Assembly (NCBI RefSeq): GCF_034522235.1
Contig: NZ_JAXHLN010000003.1
Coordinates: forward strand, 372,001-436,000
Length of the DNA: 64,000 bases
DNA from: Thiohalophilus sp.
Lineage (GTDB): Bacteria > Pseudomonadota > Gammaproteobacteria > UBA6429 > Thiohalophilaceae
Direction of reading: 5' to 3'
Both the position numbers and the translations under genes were made by a program. Positions 1-10,100 of this stretch are shown in pieces (the first letter of the stretch is position 1; each line of letters starts with the position of its first letter). Under the pieces are notes generated by a model. That model saw only the letters and a program-made list of their open reading frames with translations, was not told the DNA's origin and ran no database searches.

Positions 1-40
1 GTCATAGTTAAGATCAGATTAAACAGTGTCTAATTACCCT

Positions 41-1795
41 ATGAAAAATCAACTATTCCAGGAATCAGCACCCGGCATCTCGACGATAGAAGAGTTGGCT
101 CAACTCGCCGACTATTCCTTCATGGATACGCTCAACCGCGATCCGCAGGCGAATGAAAACGGCGCTGATCACGATCCGCGCCAGGTCTTCTCGGGGCATT
201 ATGTCCCCGTGAAACCGACGCCCATTGAGAACCCCGAGTACGTCGCACACAGCTGGCAGTTTTTCCAGGAGCTGGGTCTGGCCGACAGCCTGGCCGAGTC
301 CGCCGGTTTCATGCGGGTGTTCAGCGGGGATCTTTCGCAGGTGCCGGCGCCGATGCGCCCGGTGGGCTGGGCGACGGGGTATGCTCTTTCCATTTTCGGC
401 ACCGAATACATCCAGCAGTGCCCGTTTCAGACCGGTAACGGCTATGGGGATGGCCGTGCCATGTCGGTGCTGGAAGCGGTCATCCCTGATCGGAACTGGG
501 ATCAGAACGGGGATCGGAACCGTGATCTGAATAGGGGCCGACGCTGGGAGATGCAGCTCAAAGGGGGCGGTCGTACGCCCTATTGCCGTGGCGCGGACGG
601 TCGCGCGGTGTTGCGCTCGAGTGTTCGGGAGTTCCTGGCCCAGGAGCACATGCACGCCCTGGGGGTGCCGACCTCCCGGTCTTTGAGCCTGTATGTGTCG
701 AAAACCGAGCGGGTGCAGCGACCCTGGTATTCGGAAGGGTCACGCTCCCACGATCCCGACCGAATTGTCTCTGAGGCGGTGGCGATCTCGACGCGCGTTG
801 CACCGTCATTCATTCGGGTGGGCCAGCTCGAGCTGTTTGGTCGCCGTGCTCGCAAGCAGGAACACTCCGCTGCGCTGGCGGAACTGGAGCAGCTGGTGTT
901 GCACCTGGTCGACCGTGAGTACGCGGAGGTGATCGACCCGAGTCTGAGTACCCCCGAGAAAGTGGTATTGCTTGCACGGGAATTTCGCCACCGCCTGACC
1001 TCGCTGGTGGCAAACTGGATCCGGGTCGGTTATTGCCAGGGCAATTTCAACAGCGACAACACGCAGGCGGGAGGTATTACCCTGGATTACGGGCCCTTCG
1101 GCTTCATGGAAGTCTTTGATCCCTACTACCAGCCCTGGACGGGCGGTGGCGAGCACTTTTCGTTCTGGAACCAGCCCGTGGCCGCCGAACGCAACTTCGA
1201 GATGTTCTGCACGGCGCTGCGGCCGTTACTGGAAGGGAATTACGCGGCGAGACAGCAGCTCGACGAGATTCGAAATGGCTTTGCCAACGCGATGCAAGAG
1301 GCCATGCAAAACATGTTTGCGGCCAAACTGGGACTGGAGACGTTGGACGTCGACCTGTTCAATGAGCTCGCCAGTCTCATGATGCAAACCTCGGTCGATT
1401 ACACGATCTTTTTCCGCGAACTGTCGTCGATACCGGAGGACATTGGTCCGCTTAAGAAAAGTTTTTACGGTCAGTTGAATGACGAGTTGGAACAGCGCTG
1501 GGCCGAGTGGCTGACAAAATGGAAATCGCTGGTTACCAATGCGCCGCGCACGCCTGAAGAAATTTCAGCACAGATGAAACGCGTTAACCCCAAATACAGT
1601 TTGCGGGAATGGTTGCTGGCCCCGGCCTATCAGCAAGCGGCCAGGGGCAATTACGATCTTATTCACGAACTTCAGGACGTGATGACGCAACCCTATGCCG
1701 AGCAATCGCCAGCGATAGAAGAGAAGTACTATCGACAAAAACCCCCTGAGGTCAGTGATCTCGGTGGGGTATCGCATATGAGCTGTTCGTCCTGA
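41..1795 (+). CDS. selO: SelO/YdiU family protein adenylyltransferase (AMPylase)
   Basis: SelO pseudokinases transfer AMP from ATP to Ser/Thr/Tyr of target proteins and act in redox stress responses. Family signatures are visible: [20 protein letters not shown] near residue 115, [14 protein letters not shown] near 180 (nucleotide-binding Lys), the NSDN and [14 protein letters not shown] block near 345-365 (metal ligands Asn and Asp), and a C-terminal MSCSS tail equivalent to the redox tail that carries selenocysteine in animal SelO. About 585 residues is normal for the long form. The ATG at 41 is preferred to an in-frame GTG at 26; neither has a clear ribosome binding site. Oddity: a 12-bp tandem repeat adds an Asp/Arg/Asn-rich loop just before the [10 protein letters not shown] motif. 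Confidence 0.93.
   Translation: MKNQLFQESAPGISTIEELAQLADYSFMDTLNRDPQANENGADHDPRQVFSGHYVPVKPTPIENPEYVAHSWQFFQELGLADSLAESAGFMRVFSGDLSQVPAPMRPVGWATGYALSIFGTEYIQQCPFQTGNGYGDGRAMSVLEAVIPDRNWDQNGDRNRDLNRGRRWEMQLKGGGRTPYCRGADGRAVLRSSVREFLAQEHMHALGVPTSRSLSLYVSKTERVQRPWYSEGSRSHDPDRIVSEAVAISTRVAPSFIRVGQLELFGRRARKQEHSAALAELEQLVLHLVDREYAEVIDPSLSTPEKVVLLAREFRHRLTSLVANWIRVGYCQGNFNSDNTQAGGITLDYGPFGFMEVFDPYYQPWTGGGEHFSFWNQPVAAERNFEMFCTALRPLLEGNYAARQQLDEIRNGFANAMQEAMQNMFAAKLGLETLDVDLFNELASLMMQTSVDYTIFFRELSSIPEDIGPLKKSFYGQLNDELEQRWAEWLTKWKSLVTNAPRTPEEISAQMKRVNPKYSLREWLLAPAYQQAARGNYDLIHELQDVMTQPYAEQSPAIEEKYYRQKPPEVSDLGGVSHMSCSS
488..535 (+). repeat. 12-bp tandem repeat (4 units) inside selO
   Basis: Four in-frame 12-bp units, each starting with GATC (GATCGGAACTGG, GATCAGAACGGG, GATCGGAACCGT, GATCTGAATAGG), encode [16 protein letters not shown]. 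This gives a hydrophilic loop immediately before the conserved [12 protein letters not shown] segment. A 12-bp period keeps the frame when copy number changes. Confidence 0.85.
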
Positions 1796-1798
1796 TAA

Positions 1799-2460
1799 AA
1801 GATAGTTGGCAGTTGGCAGATAGCAGTCGTCAGAAAAGATCCGAATCAAGGACCACACGAGGGCAGCGGGCAAGATCAGGGGAGTTCTAGGAGGCGATTG
1901 ACGTACATGGATGTACTAATGTCGCGGAAGGCATGGATGCCGTGAGCGACGCATCGGCGACCGGGAGATTCCGCTGCCACGGCAACGCGATACTGTGATC
2001 GTCATTTCGGGTAAGCCGGCGGCGCGACCCGGAATCCAATATTAAAGCTGGATGCCGGCTCGAGGCCGGCATGACGTGATACCTGACAACTCAGCGCAAT
2101 ACGCTGCGCTATTGCAGCCTGCGGATCTGGCAGAGGTAGGCCGGATAGAGTGAAACGGTATCCGGCGCAACAGGCAATTGCCCGATACCGCGTTGCTTTA
2201 TCGGGCCTACGGGGTCGATGGGGTTTGATAGAGACCAGCCCGCGAGTAACACGAGTGTTTTGGGTATTAGCACTACCCTGTGCGTCAATCGCGTCCTGCA
2301 GAATGAAGGGACCCGTGTAGGAGGGGCTGACGCACAGGGAAGTGGTAATGTCACGGTAGATACGGATGTCGAGAGTGACGCCAGCCGCGATTTAATGCAG
2401 GCCTGAGCGGGGACGGACCCCGCAAGCTATTGAACTACCGGATAAATACTCGGAATTCAG
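1799..2460. repeat. Intergenic cluster of dispersed repeats, no gene
   Basis: No convincing gene lies between selO and the AbiE remnant. The stretch holds a GTTGGCAGTTGGCAG-type string (1803-1833) and a GTAGGCCGGAT hairpin element (about 2133-2213) whose right half reads CCCGATACCG...TCGGGCCTAC. A segment at about 2235-2345 (GTGTTTTGGGTATTAGCACT, CCCTGTGCGTC) is related to the sequence flanking the 41.4-42.1 kb tandem array. Each recurs elsewhere in the window. Confidence 0.7.
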
Positions 2461-2676
2461 AGCTTGTCAGGGGCTTGGAAGACTTTTTTGGTTGAAATGG
2501 GCAAAGATAGTTGGCAGATAGCAGTCGGCAGAGAAGAGCCGGGGCAGGCAGCACCCTTCAGGCAGATTGAGAATCACACCCGCGGGGGCGCTCCTGCACC
2601 AACCACGGCAGTAAAATCGCGACTGTGTCGCGCACAAACCGTTATTTTATTCCGGGCTGTTCTCAAGCGTGCCTGG

Positions 2677-2779
2677 CCCCGTGAATATGCCAATGGAGAA
2701 AAGCCGGATGGAACCGGGCAGCCCCTATTTTAGCCAGTTTGCTGGTCCGAATACTGCCACTGGTGGCGAGGCAGTGAGT
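2677..2779 (+). pseudogene. Remnant of an AbiEi/AbiEii junction (duplicate of 6089-6190)
   Basis: About 60 bp starting CCCGTGAATATGCCAATGGA is almost identical to the junction of the second AbiE pair, where the antitoxin ends and the toxin starts. A more diverged tail follows (TGCCACTGGTGGCGAGGCAG against TGCCACTGGTGGCCAGGCAG). The frames run PREYANGEKPDGTGQPLF, as at the end of the 5317-6144 antitoxin, but nothing intact surrounds it. It is a leftover of a deleted or recombined copy. Confidence 0.75.
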
Positions 2780-2863
2780 TGAGTGGGTCAGATTCGCCTG
2801 TGACGGCGTAAGAAGTAATAAAATCAATAATATAGGAACTATCTGGCCCATTCACAGGTATCT

Positions 2864-2908
2864 ATAATTTACAAAAACTTGCAAAATATGGAAGTTATTG
2901 TAAATTAT
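2864..2908. promoter_or_regulatory. Large inverted repeat upstream of first AbiEi: candidate autoregulatory operator
   Basis: Arms of 17 bp (ATAATTTACAAAAACTT at 2864-2880 and AAGTTATTGTAAATTAT at 2892-2908) match at 16 of 17 positions around an 11-bp spacer. The element ends 4 bp before the ATG at 2913 and contains a TATAAT-like hexamer at 2863-2868. AbiEi antitoxins of characterised systems repress their own promoter by binding inverted repeats; assignment of this site is inference. Confidence 0.65.
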
Positions 2909-2912
2909 TGGC

Positions 2913-3563
2913 ATGGTGCCACTCACAGAAAAGATTATTCACGCCGGCCTGGCCGATCGGCCGCTCTCCGCCAGTCAGGTCGAGCGCCTGGTGGGGGGCA
3001 GCGATGCCCGTCGCTATGGTCAGGTCAATCGTGCCCTCAAGGCGGGGGAGCTAATTAAAGCCCGCCGCGGACTCTATGTTCTGAATCCGCTTTATCGTAG
3101 ACACTCCTTGCACCCTTTTGTCCTGGCCCAGCAAATGCTGCCGGGCAGTTATGTCTCGGCCGAATCGGCATTGGGGTTTCATGGCTGGATTCCGGAGTCT
3201 GTGCACACTGTGCTGAGCATGACGCATGGTGGAAAGTCCGTGACATACGAGAGTGCGCAATTGGGGCGATTCGAGTTCCGGCGTATGACGGTGAGAACCG
3301 GTTATTTCCTGCAGTCAGTCGCCAGGCATGAGCTGGGTCACCAGGTCGCCTTGATTGCCGAACCGCTGCGGGCATTGCTGGACCTGGTGTATTTGCGCAA
3401 GTTCGAGTGGCAGGGGCTGGAGTTTTTGACCAGGGGAATGCGGATCGATGAACAACAACTGCGCAGCGTGACCCGGCTGGATATTTCGCGGTTGATGGAC
3501 GTCTATAAAGGCAGGCGGGAACAGGCGTTCCTTGCCGAACTGCAGAGGGAGCTGAGACTATGA
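2913..3563 (+). CDS. abiEi: Type IV antitoxin, AbiEi family (pair 1)
   Basis: 216 residues. The N-terminal ~80 residues look like the winged-helix domain of AbiEi proteins (LSASQVERLVGG...RRYGQVNRALKAGELIKARRGLYVL), followed by the C-terminal domain (SYVSAESALGFHGWIPE; ALIAEPLRALLDLVYLRK). AbiEi neutralises the partner nucleotidyltransferase without forming a stable complex and represses its own promoter. The stop overlaps the downstream toxin start by 4 bp (ATGA at 3560-3563), so the two are translationally coupled. A strong palindrome lies directly upstream. The family assignment is confident; the cellular role (phage defence or stabilisation) is inferred from the family. Confidence 0.88.
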   Translation: MVPLTEKIIHAGLADRPLSASQVERLVGGSDARRYGQVNRALKAGELIKARRGLYVLNPLYRRHSLHPFVLAQQMLPGSYVSAESALGFHGWIPESVHTVLSMTHGGKSVTYESAQLGRFEFRRMTVRTGYFLQSVARHELGHQVALIAEPLRALLDLVYLRKFEWQGLEFLTRGMRIDEQQLRSVTRLDISRLMDVYKGRREQAFLAELQRELRL

Positions 3564-4414
3564 TTGAGTTGATTCAAAAGCGATTGGAAGCCTATAACCC
3601 CGGTAGTCCGCTTGAGGAGGAAAATGCCCTCAAGGAGATTGTGCAGGAGATTTTATTATTTGCATTATGGCGTGAAGGATTCTTTGAGGTCGCGGCATTC
3701 CAGGGTGGGACCAGCCTGCGAATTCTGCATGGGATGCCGCGATTTTCGGAAGACATTGATTTTATTCTGCTGGAACCTGATCCCGCTTTTAGCTGGCAGT
3801 CTCACCTGAAAAACCTTGCCGAGACGTGCAAGGAGTTCGGTATTGAGCCGGAGGTGTTGGACAGGAATCAAATGGATCAAAATGTGAAAGCCGCCCTGAT
3901 CAAGGATAACTCCATTGCCAATCAGCTGAATCTGGGTTTTGTGAGTCACAGGGACCAGAAATTAAAAATCAAACTGGAAATCGACTGCAACCCACCGGCC
4001 GGCTCTGAGTTTGATTACACCTATCTGGATTTCCCGGTTGACTATGAAGTTTGTCACCAGGATCTCAGTAGCAACTTTGCGCTGAAAATGCATGCCCTGT
4101 TATGCAGACCTTATCTAAAGGGACGGGATTGGTATGATTTTAACTGGTATATCGCTCGAGAAATTGTTCCTAATCTGGTGCTACTAAAAAATGCACTATT
4201 TCAATATGGACCGTATCAAAGTCAAGAATTAGATGTGAGTCGGGAATGGCTTGTCAATGCACTGAGAGAAAAGGTTGCTTCCATCAATTGGCAGGATGCG
4301 GCTAGCGATGTCGAGCGGTTTCTGAGGCCGGTTGAACATAAAAGTCTGAGTCTCTGGAGTGAGCGGTTTTATGAAAATAAATTAAGAGCATTGGAGTCTA
4401 TGTTGGGCGGCTAA
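3560..4414 (+). CDS. abiEii: Type IV toxin, AbiEii/AbiGii nucleotidyltransferase (pair 1)
   Basis: 284 residues. The nucleotidyltransferase core is clear: FQGGTSLRILHGMPRFSEDI near residue 50 carries the GG-S motif and the metal-binding D-x-D-type pair (SEDIDF). A Lys-containing segment near 180 (NFALKMHALLCRPYLKGRDW, then YDFNWYI) completes the family pattern. AbiEii toxins are GTP- or CTP-using transferases that act on RNA and stop growth until the antitoxin restores balance. The start overlaps the abiEi stop as ATGA. Base composition is visibly more AT-rich than hrpA or the carboxysome genes, in keeping with horizontal acquisition. It is clearly different in sequence from the second toxin at 6098. 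Confidence 0.88.
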   Translation: MIELIQKRLEAYNPGSPLEEENALKEIVQEILLFALWREGFFEVAAFQGGTSLRILHGMPRFSEDIDFILLEPDPAFSWQSHLKNLAETCKEFGIEPEVLDRNQMDQNVKAALIKDNSIANQLNLGFVSHRDQKLKIKLEIDCNPPAGSEFDYTYLDFPVDYEVCHQDLSSNFALKMHALLCRPYLKGRDWYDFNWYIAREIVPNLVLLKNALFQYGPYQSQELDVSREWLVNALREKVASINWQDAASDVERFLRPVEHKSLSLWSERFYENKLRALESMLGG

Positions 4415-4487
4415 GCGAGGTCTGACCTTCGCAACCCTGGAAAATTGCGACAGGAAAGTCACCGGCGCGCTATAATGGCCACACGCC

Positions 4488-5213
<726 letters not shown>

Positions 5214-5299
5214 TTCAGGTTTAAAAAACTGCCAAACGCATAGCTATTTTATGCAAATTATCAGAAGAATAAACTTGCATCGAGTTCAAATATAGCTAT

Positions 5300-5324
5300 A
5301 TTTGCATAGTATTACTATGCAAAT
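5300..5324. promoter_or_regulatory. Perfect palindrome over the start of the second AbiEi: candidate operator
   Basis: ATTTGCATAG at 5300-5309 and CTATGCAAAT at 5315-5324 form a perfect 10-bp inverted repeat around TATTA, and the palindrome contains the ATG at 5317. A weaker related site (GCATAgctattttATGCAAAT) lies at about 5238-5258. Two inverted repeats at the promoter fit the known mode of AbiEi autorepression. Confidence 0.65.
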
Positions 5325-6144
5325 AAACGAAAATCCAAACCAGTATCAGGTGTCGGGCCGGAAACCGCTGGGGGCGGTGTTGCCCGAGGGCCTGCTGGTT
5401 GATCGCAAGTGGCTGAAAAGCATGGGATTCAACCGCCCTTTGGTGGACTACTACCTGCGCAGCGGGGCGTTGCAAGCGGTTGCCCGCGGCATCTACCGCT
5501 GGCCGGGGCCCGCGCTGAAGTGGCAGCACTTGGTGTATTCACTCCAGGAACTGGGTTTTGCGCTCCATATCGGCGGGCGATCGGCGCTGGACCACCAGGG
5601 TATGGTGCATTACCTGCCCATGGCCGGGCGTGAGACGATCCATCTCTATGCCGGGGGCAAGCTGCCGGGCTGGTTATCCAGCGTCGAGACCAATGCGGAG
5701 TTTGCACTTCATTCCCGCGCCCTGTTCACCGCCGATGTGCCGGTGGCCGGCTATACCCGCCTGCCGTTTGGCAGCTGGGACTGGCCGCTGAATTATTCAA
5801 CAAGAGAGCGGGCCCTGCTGGAGTACGTGGACGGCCTGCCCGAGCGGGCCGATCTGGATATGGCGGATAAATACATGGAAGGGGCCACCAGCTTCCGGCC
5901 CGAGCTGCTGATGAGCTTGCTGCAGGCCTGCAAGCGGATCAGGACAAAGCGCCTGTTTCTATGGCTGGCGCAAAGGCATCAGCATGCCTGGTTGGCGCAA
6001 TTGAACGAGAACGCCCTGGAGCTGGGCAGCGGCAAGCGAATGGTTTACAAGAACGGGGTGTTGGACAAGCGGTACAGGATCACCGTGCCCCGCGAATATG
6101 CCAATGGAGAAAAGCCGGATGGAACCGGGCAGCCCCTATTTTAG
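5317..6144 (+). CDS. abiEi: Type IV antitoxin, AbiEi family (pair 2)
   Basis: About 275 residues of the long AbiEi type. The N-terminal region (PEGLLVDRKWLKSMGFNRPL, DYYLRSGALQAVARGIYRW) is a winged-helix-like DNA-binding domain; the middle (LHIGGRSALDHQGMVHYLPM) is characteristic of AbiEi proteins paired with AbiEii. The ATG at 5317 is chosen over an upstream TTG at 5302 because it lies in the palindrome and fits the family. The 3' end overlaps the toxin gene by 47 bp, a long coupling overlap. The same 60-bp junction is duplicated in decayed form at 2677. Confidence 0.87.
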   Translation: MQINENPNQYQVSGRKPLGAVLPEGLLVDRKWLKSMGFNRPLVDYYLRSGALQAVARGIYRWPGPALKWQHLVYSLQELGFALHIGGRSALDHQGMVHYLPMAGRETIHLYAGGKLPGWLSSVETNAEFALHSRALFTADVPVAGYTRLPFGSWDWPLNYSTRERALLEYVDGLPERADLDMADKYMEGATSFRPELLMSLLQACKRIRTKRLFLWLAQRHQHAWLAQLNENALELGSGKRMVYKNGVLDKRYRITVPREYANGEKPDGTGQPLF

Positions 6145-6778
6145 CCAGGTTGAACTGCTGGTACGCATATTGCCACTGGTGGCCAGGCAGAAATGCTTTG
6201 CCTTGAAAGGCGGTACCGCCATTAACCTGTTTGTGCGTGATTTGCCGAGACTGTCGGTGGATATCGACGTGACTTACCTTCCTGTTCATCCTCGTGATGA
6301 GGCTCTGGCGGCAATGGATGCCGCTTTGCGTGCCTTGCAGTCGGATCTGGAAAAACAATTGCCAGGTATGCGAGTGGTGGGTGCCACGCTGGCAGGGACC
6401 GGTTACTACTACAAGCTCGTCGCACAGCTGGAGGCAGTCCAGGTGAAAATCGAGGTTTCTCCGGTGATGCGTGGTGTCGTGGAGCCGTCGGTTCTGATGG
6501 GAACCTCGGCACAAACACGCCTGACATTCGGTTATGTGCAGGTGCCGGTGGTGGCCTTCAATGATTTATATGCGGGCAAGTTGTGTGCGGCATTGAGTCG
6601 TCAGCATCCGCGGGATCTATTTGATGTAGCAATACTGCTGAGGAATGAAGGCTTGAACGAGCAGTTTCTGGAAGTTTTTCTGGTTTATTTGGCATGCAGC
6701 AACAGGCCGATGGCGGAACTGTTGGACCCGGTGAAATATGAACTTGATCGGGGTTTGTTGAAGAATTTTCAGGGATGA
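6098..6778 (+). CDS. abiEii: Type IV toxin AbiEii, nucleotidyltransferase part (pair 2)
   Basis: 226 residues. Core motifs are ALKGGTAINLFVRDLPRLSV followed by DIDVTYLP (GG and D-x-D metal ligands), then a helical domain (VVAFNDLYAGKLCAALSRQH) with PRDLFDVAILL. It ends in NFQG at a TGA that overlaps the ATG of the next reading frame. Related full-length toxins of about 310 residues appear to continue with the sequence encoded next door, so this may be the N-terminal part of a split protein. ATG at 6104 is an alternative start. The catalytic half is complete. Confidence 0.85.
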   Translation: MPMEKSRMEPGSPYFSQVELLVRILPLVARQKCFALKGGTAINLFVRDLPRLSVDIDVTYLPVHPRDEALAAMDAALRALQSDLEKQLPGMRVVGATLAGTGYYYKLVAQLEAVQVKIEVSPVMRGVVEPSVLMGTSAQTRLTFGYVQVPVVAFNDLYAGKLCAALSRQHPRDLFDVAILLRNEGLNEQFLEVFLVYLACSNRPMAELLDPVKYELDRGLLKNFQG

Positions 6779-7035
6779 CCCGGGAGCCTGTCGATGTTGA
6801 AATGTTACATCAAACCCGCGAGCAATTGATTACACAAGTAAACGGAAGTCTCACTGACACTCATAAACAGTTTTTGTTGTCTTTGAAAAAAGGAGAGCCT
6901 GAATGGGGATTATTGAACAGGCCGGGAATTGAGAAACTGCCGGCAATTCAGTGGAAGCTACATAACATTCGCAGTATGTCCGGATACAAACATAAAGCGG
7001 CCCTGGTGAAGCTTGAGAAAGTATTATACGGTTAA
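6775..7035 (+). CDS. C-terminal AbiEii segment encoded as separate 86-residue frame
   Basis: The protein begins MTREPVDVEMLHQTREQLIT and contains FLLSLKKGEPEWGLLNRPGI and LPAIQWKLHNI, which I recognise as the usual C-terminal tail of AbiEii/AbiGii toxins (FLLSFKRGEPDW...LPAVRWKL). Reading back one base at GGA before the TGA joins the frames as NFQG-MTREPV, the expected family continuation. It is therefore either a genuine split with ATGA coupling, a disabling -1 frameshift, or a sequencing error. I saw no classical slippery heptamer at the junction. Confidence 0.75.
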   Translation: MTREPVDVEMLHQTREQLITQVNGSLTDTHKQFLLSLKKGEPEWGLLNRPGIEKLPAIQWKLHNIRSMSGYKHKAALVKLEKVLYG

Positions 7036-7193
7036 ATGTTGCTCAGGGCTTCGCTCGATAGAAAACCATGTGTCATTCAATATGACCCGTCTTCATTCGT
7101 TCGATGTGACCCGCATCGATAGCACTGGCCTGCCTGAAATTGCTATCATACCGTCCTTTGAATATCCCCAATACTCCCGCCCGATAATACCTG

Positions 7194-10100
7194 ATGAACG
7201 CGCCGCCGGAATCCAATACCGAATCATTATCTGAGCAGATCGCCAACGGCATGCTGCGCGATCAGTTCCGCTTTCGTCGGCGTTTGAAGAAACTCCGGCA
7301 GTCAAAGCGCAAGACGGACGATGCTGACCCGCAATGGCAGAAATTGGCGGCGGATATCCGGGCCTCGGTGTCGCGGCGTGCGCAGCGACAGGCCGCCCTG
7401 CCGGTGCCGGACTTCCCCGAGAATCTGCCGGTCAGTGAGCGCCGCGATGAGCTTCGCGAGGCGATCGAACAGCACCAGGTGGTGATCGTGGCCGGGGAGA
7501 CCGGCTCGGGCAAGACGACGCAGTTACCCAAGATTTGCATGGAGCTGGGCCGGGGCGTGGCCGGGATGATTGGCCACACCCAACCGCGGCGCCTGGCGGC
7601 GCGCAGCATTGCCGGGCGGGTGGCCGACGAGCTGCAGAGTGAGCTGGGCGCCACGGTGGGTTACAAGGTCCGGTTCAAGGACCGGGTGGGTCCCGGGACG
7701 TACCTGAAACTGATGACCGACGGCATCTTGCTGGCCGAGATCCAGGGCGATCGGTTTTTGAACGATTACGATACCCTGATCATCGATGAGGCCCACGAAC
7801 GCAGTCTGAATATTGATTTTCTGCTGGGGTATCTCAAACAGCTGTTGCCAAAGCGCCCTGACCTGAAGGTGATCATTACCTCGGCGACGATCGATACCGA
7901 ACGGTTTTCACGCCATTTTGATCATGCCCCGGTCATCGAGGTCTCGGGCCGCACGTACCCGGTCGAGGTGCGTTACCGGCCGCTGATGGATGAGAGCCAG
8001 TCCAGTCAAAACAAGTCGGGTGAAACCTCTTCTGGCGATGACAGCGACGGGTCACCCAAAGACATGCAACAGGCCCTGCTGGAAGCGGTCGATGAGCTGG
8101 CGGCAATCGATACCGCGCAGGGCAAGAGCCCGGGGCATATTTTGATCTTCTTCAGTGGCGAGCGGGAGATCCGCCAGGCGGCCGAGGCGCTGCGCAAGCA
8201 TCATCCACCGCAGACCGAGATCCTACCGTTATATGCCCGCCTGAGTGGCGCGGAACAAAACCGGGTGTTCAGCCCGGCCAGGCACCGGCGCATTGTGCTG
8301 GCAACCAATGTCGCCGAGACCTCGTTGACGGTGCCTGGCATCCATTATGTGATCGATACCGGCACGGTCCGGATCAGCCGTTATAGTTATCGCAGCAAGA
8401 TCCAGCGCCTGCCCATCGAGCCGGTCTCCCGGTCCAGCGCCAATCAGCGCAAGGGGCGTTGTGGGCGGATTGCTGAGGGGGTGTGTATTCGGCTGTACTC
8501 GGAAGCCGATTTTAACGCGCGGCCCGAGTTTACCGACCCGGAGATCAGGCGCACCAACCTGGCGGCGGTCATTCTGCAGATGGAGGCATTGCGGCTGGGG
8601 CATATTGAAGACTTCCCCTTCATCGAGCCGCCGGACGCCCGCTACATCAAGGACGGCTACAAGTTACTGTATGAGCTGGGCGCGGTCGATGAACACCAGA
8701 CGGTGACGAAGCTGGGAAAAGAACTTGCCCGCCTGCCGGCGGACCCCAAGATCGGTCGCATGTTGATCGCGGCCCGGCAGTTCAACTGCCTGCAGGAGCT
8801 GTTGATCATTGGCACTGCCCTGAGTGTGCAGGACCCGCGGGAACGCCCGGCGGACAGGCAGCAACAGGCCGATGAGAAACACCGCCTGATAAACAGCCCG
8901 CCGGAAGACGCGGACCCGGACAACCCGTCCAATACACACAAGCACAAACAGAAAAAAGACAGCTCGAAAAAGATAGAGCAACGATCTGACTTTCTGTTTT
9001 ACCTGAGGCTGTGGCAGCTATATGAAGCCAAGCGCAAGCATCTGAGCCAGAACAAGCTGCGCAGGTTCTGCAAGCAGCATTTTCTCTCCTACAACCGCAT
9101 GCAGGAGTGGCGGGATATTTACCAGCAGATCTACACGCTGTTCAAGGAGCAGGGCGTCAGGCTCAATACCACGGCGGCCGGGTATGACGACATCCACCGG
9201 GCCCTGTTGTCAGGCCTGCTGGGCAATATTGGTAACAAGTCCGTCGAGAACAACGAGTTCTTTGGCGCACGCAATATTCGTTTTCATATTCACCCGGGCT
9301 CGTGGCAGGCCAAAAAGCCGCCCAAGTGGATCATGTGTGCCGAGCTGGTGGAGACCACCCGGTTGTACGGGCGGATGGTGGCACGGATTGAGCCGCAGTG
9401 GATTGAAGAGCTCGCGGCCCATTTGCTCAAGCGCAGTTATTCGGAGCCTCATTGGCAGAAAAAACCGGCCCAGGTCGCGGCCTTTGAGCGCACCACCCTG
9501 TATGGGATTACGATTACCCCGAAACGGCGTATTAACTATGGCCCCATCGACCCGGTGCTGGCGCGCGAGATCTTTATCCGCGAGGCCCTGGTGCAGGGGG
9601 ACTATGACACCCGCGCGTCATTCTTTAAATATAACCAGTCGGTGATCGAGGAGATCGAATCGCTGGAGGCCAGGAGCCGGCGCCGGGATATCCTGGTGGA
9701 TGAACAGGCGCTGTTCGAGTTTTACGACGAGCGTATTCCGGAAGGGATCTACAGCGGCAAGGCCTTTGAGAAATGGCTCAAGACCGTGCAGCAAACGAAT
9801 CCCGAGATCCTCTATCTGCAAAAAGAATCCCTGATGCGCCATGAGGCGGAACATGTTAACGAGACACAGTTCCCCGGCGCCATGGAGGTCGACGGGGTCA
9901 CGCTCGAGCTGGATTACCACTTTGAACCGGGCCATGCCGAGGACGGGGTGACGGCGATCGTGCCGCTGGCCGTCCTGGGCCAGTTACGCCAGGCCGCGTT
10001 CGATTACCTGGTCCCCGGCCTGTTGCGCGACAAGGTGATTGCTCTGATCAAGTGTCTGCCCAAGGCGTTGCGCAAGCAGTTTGTGCCGGTGCCCGGTTAT

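Noticed and set aside
2464-2733. 89-codon plus-strand frame across the AbiE remnant
   Set aside because: It joins a repeat string to the duplicated antitoxin tail; the start region has no coding character.
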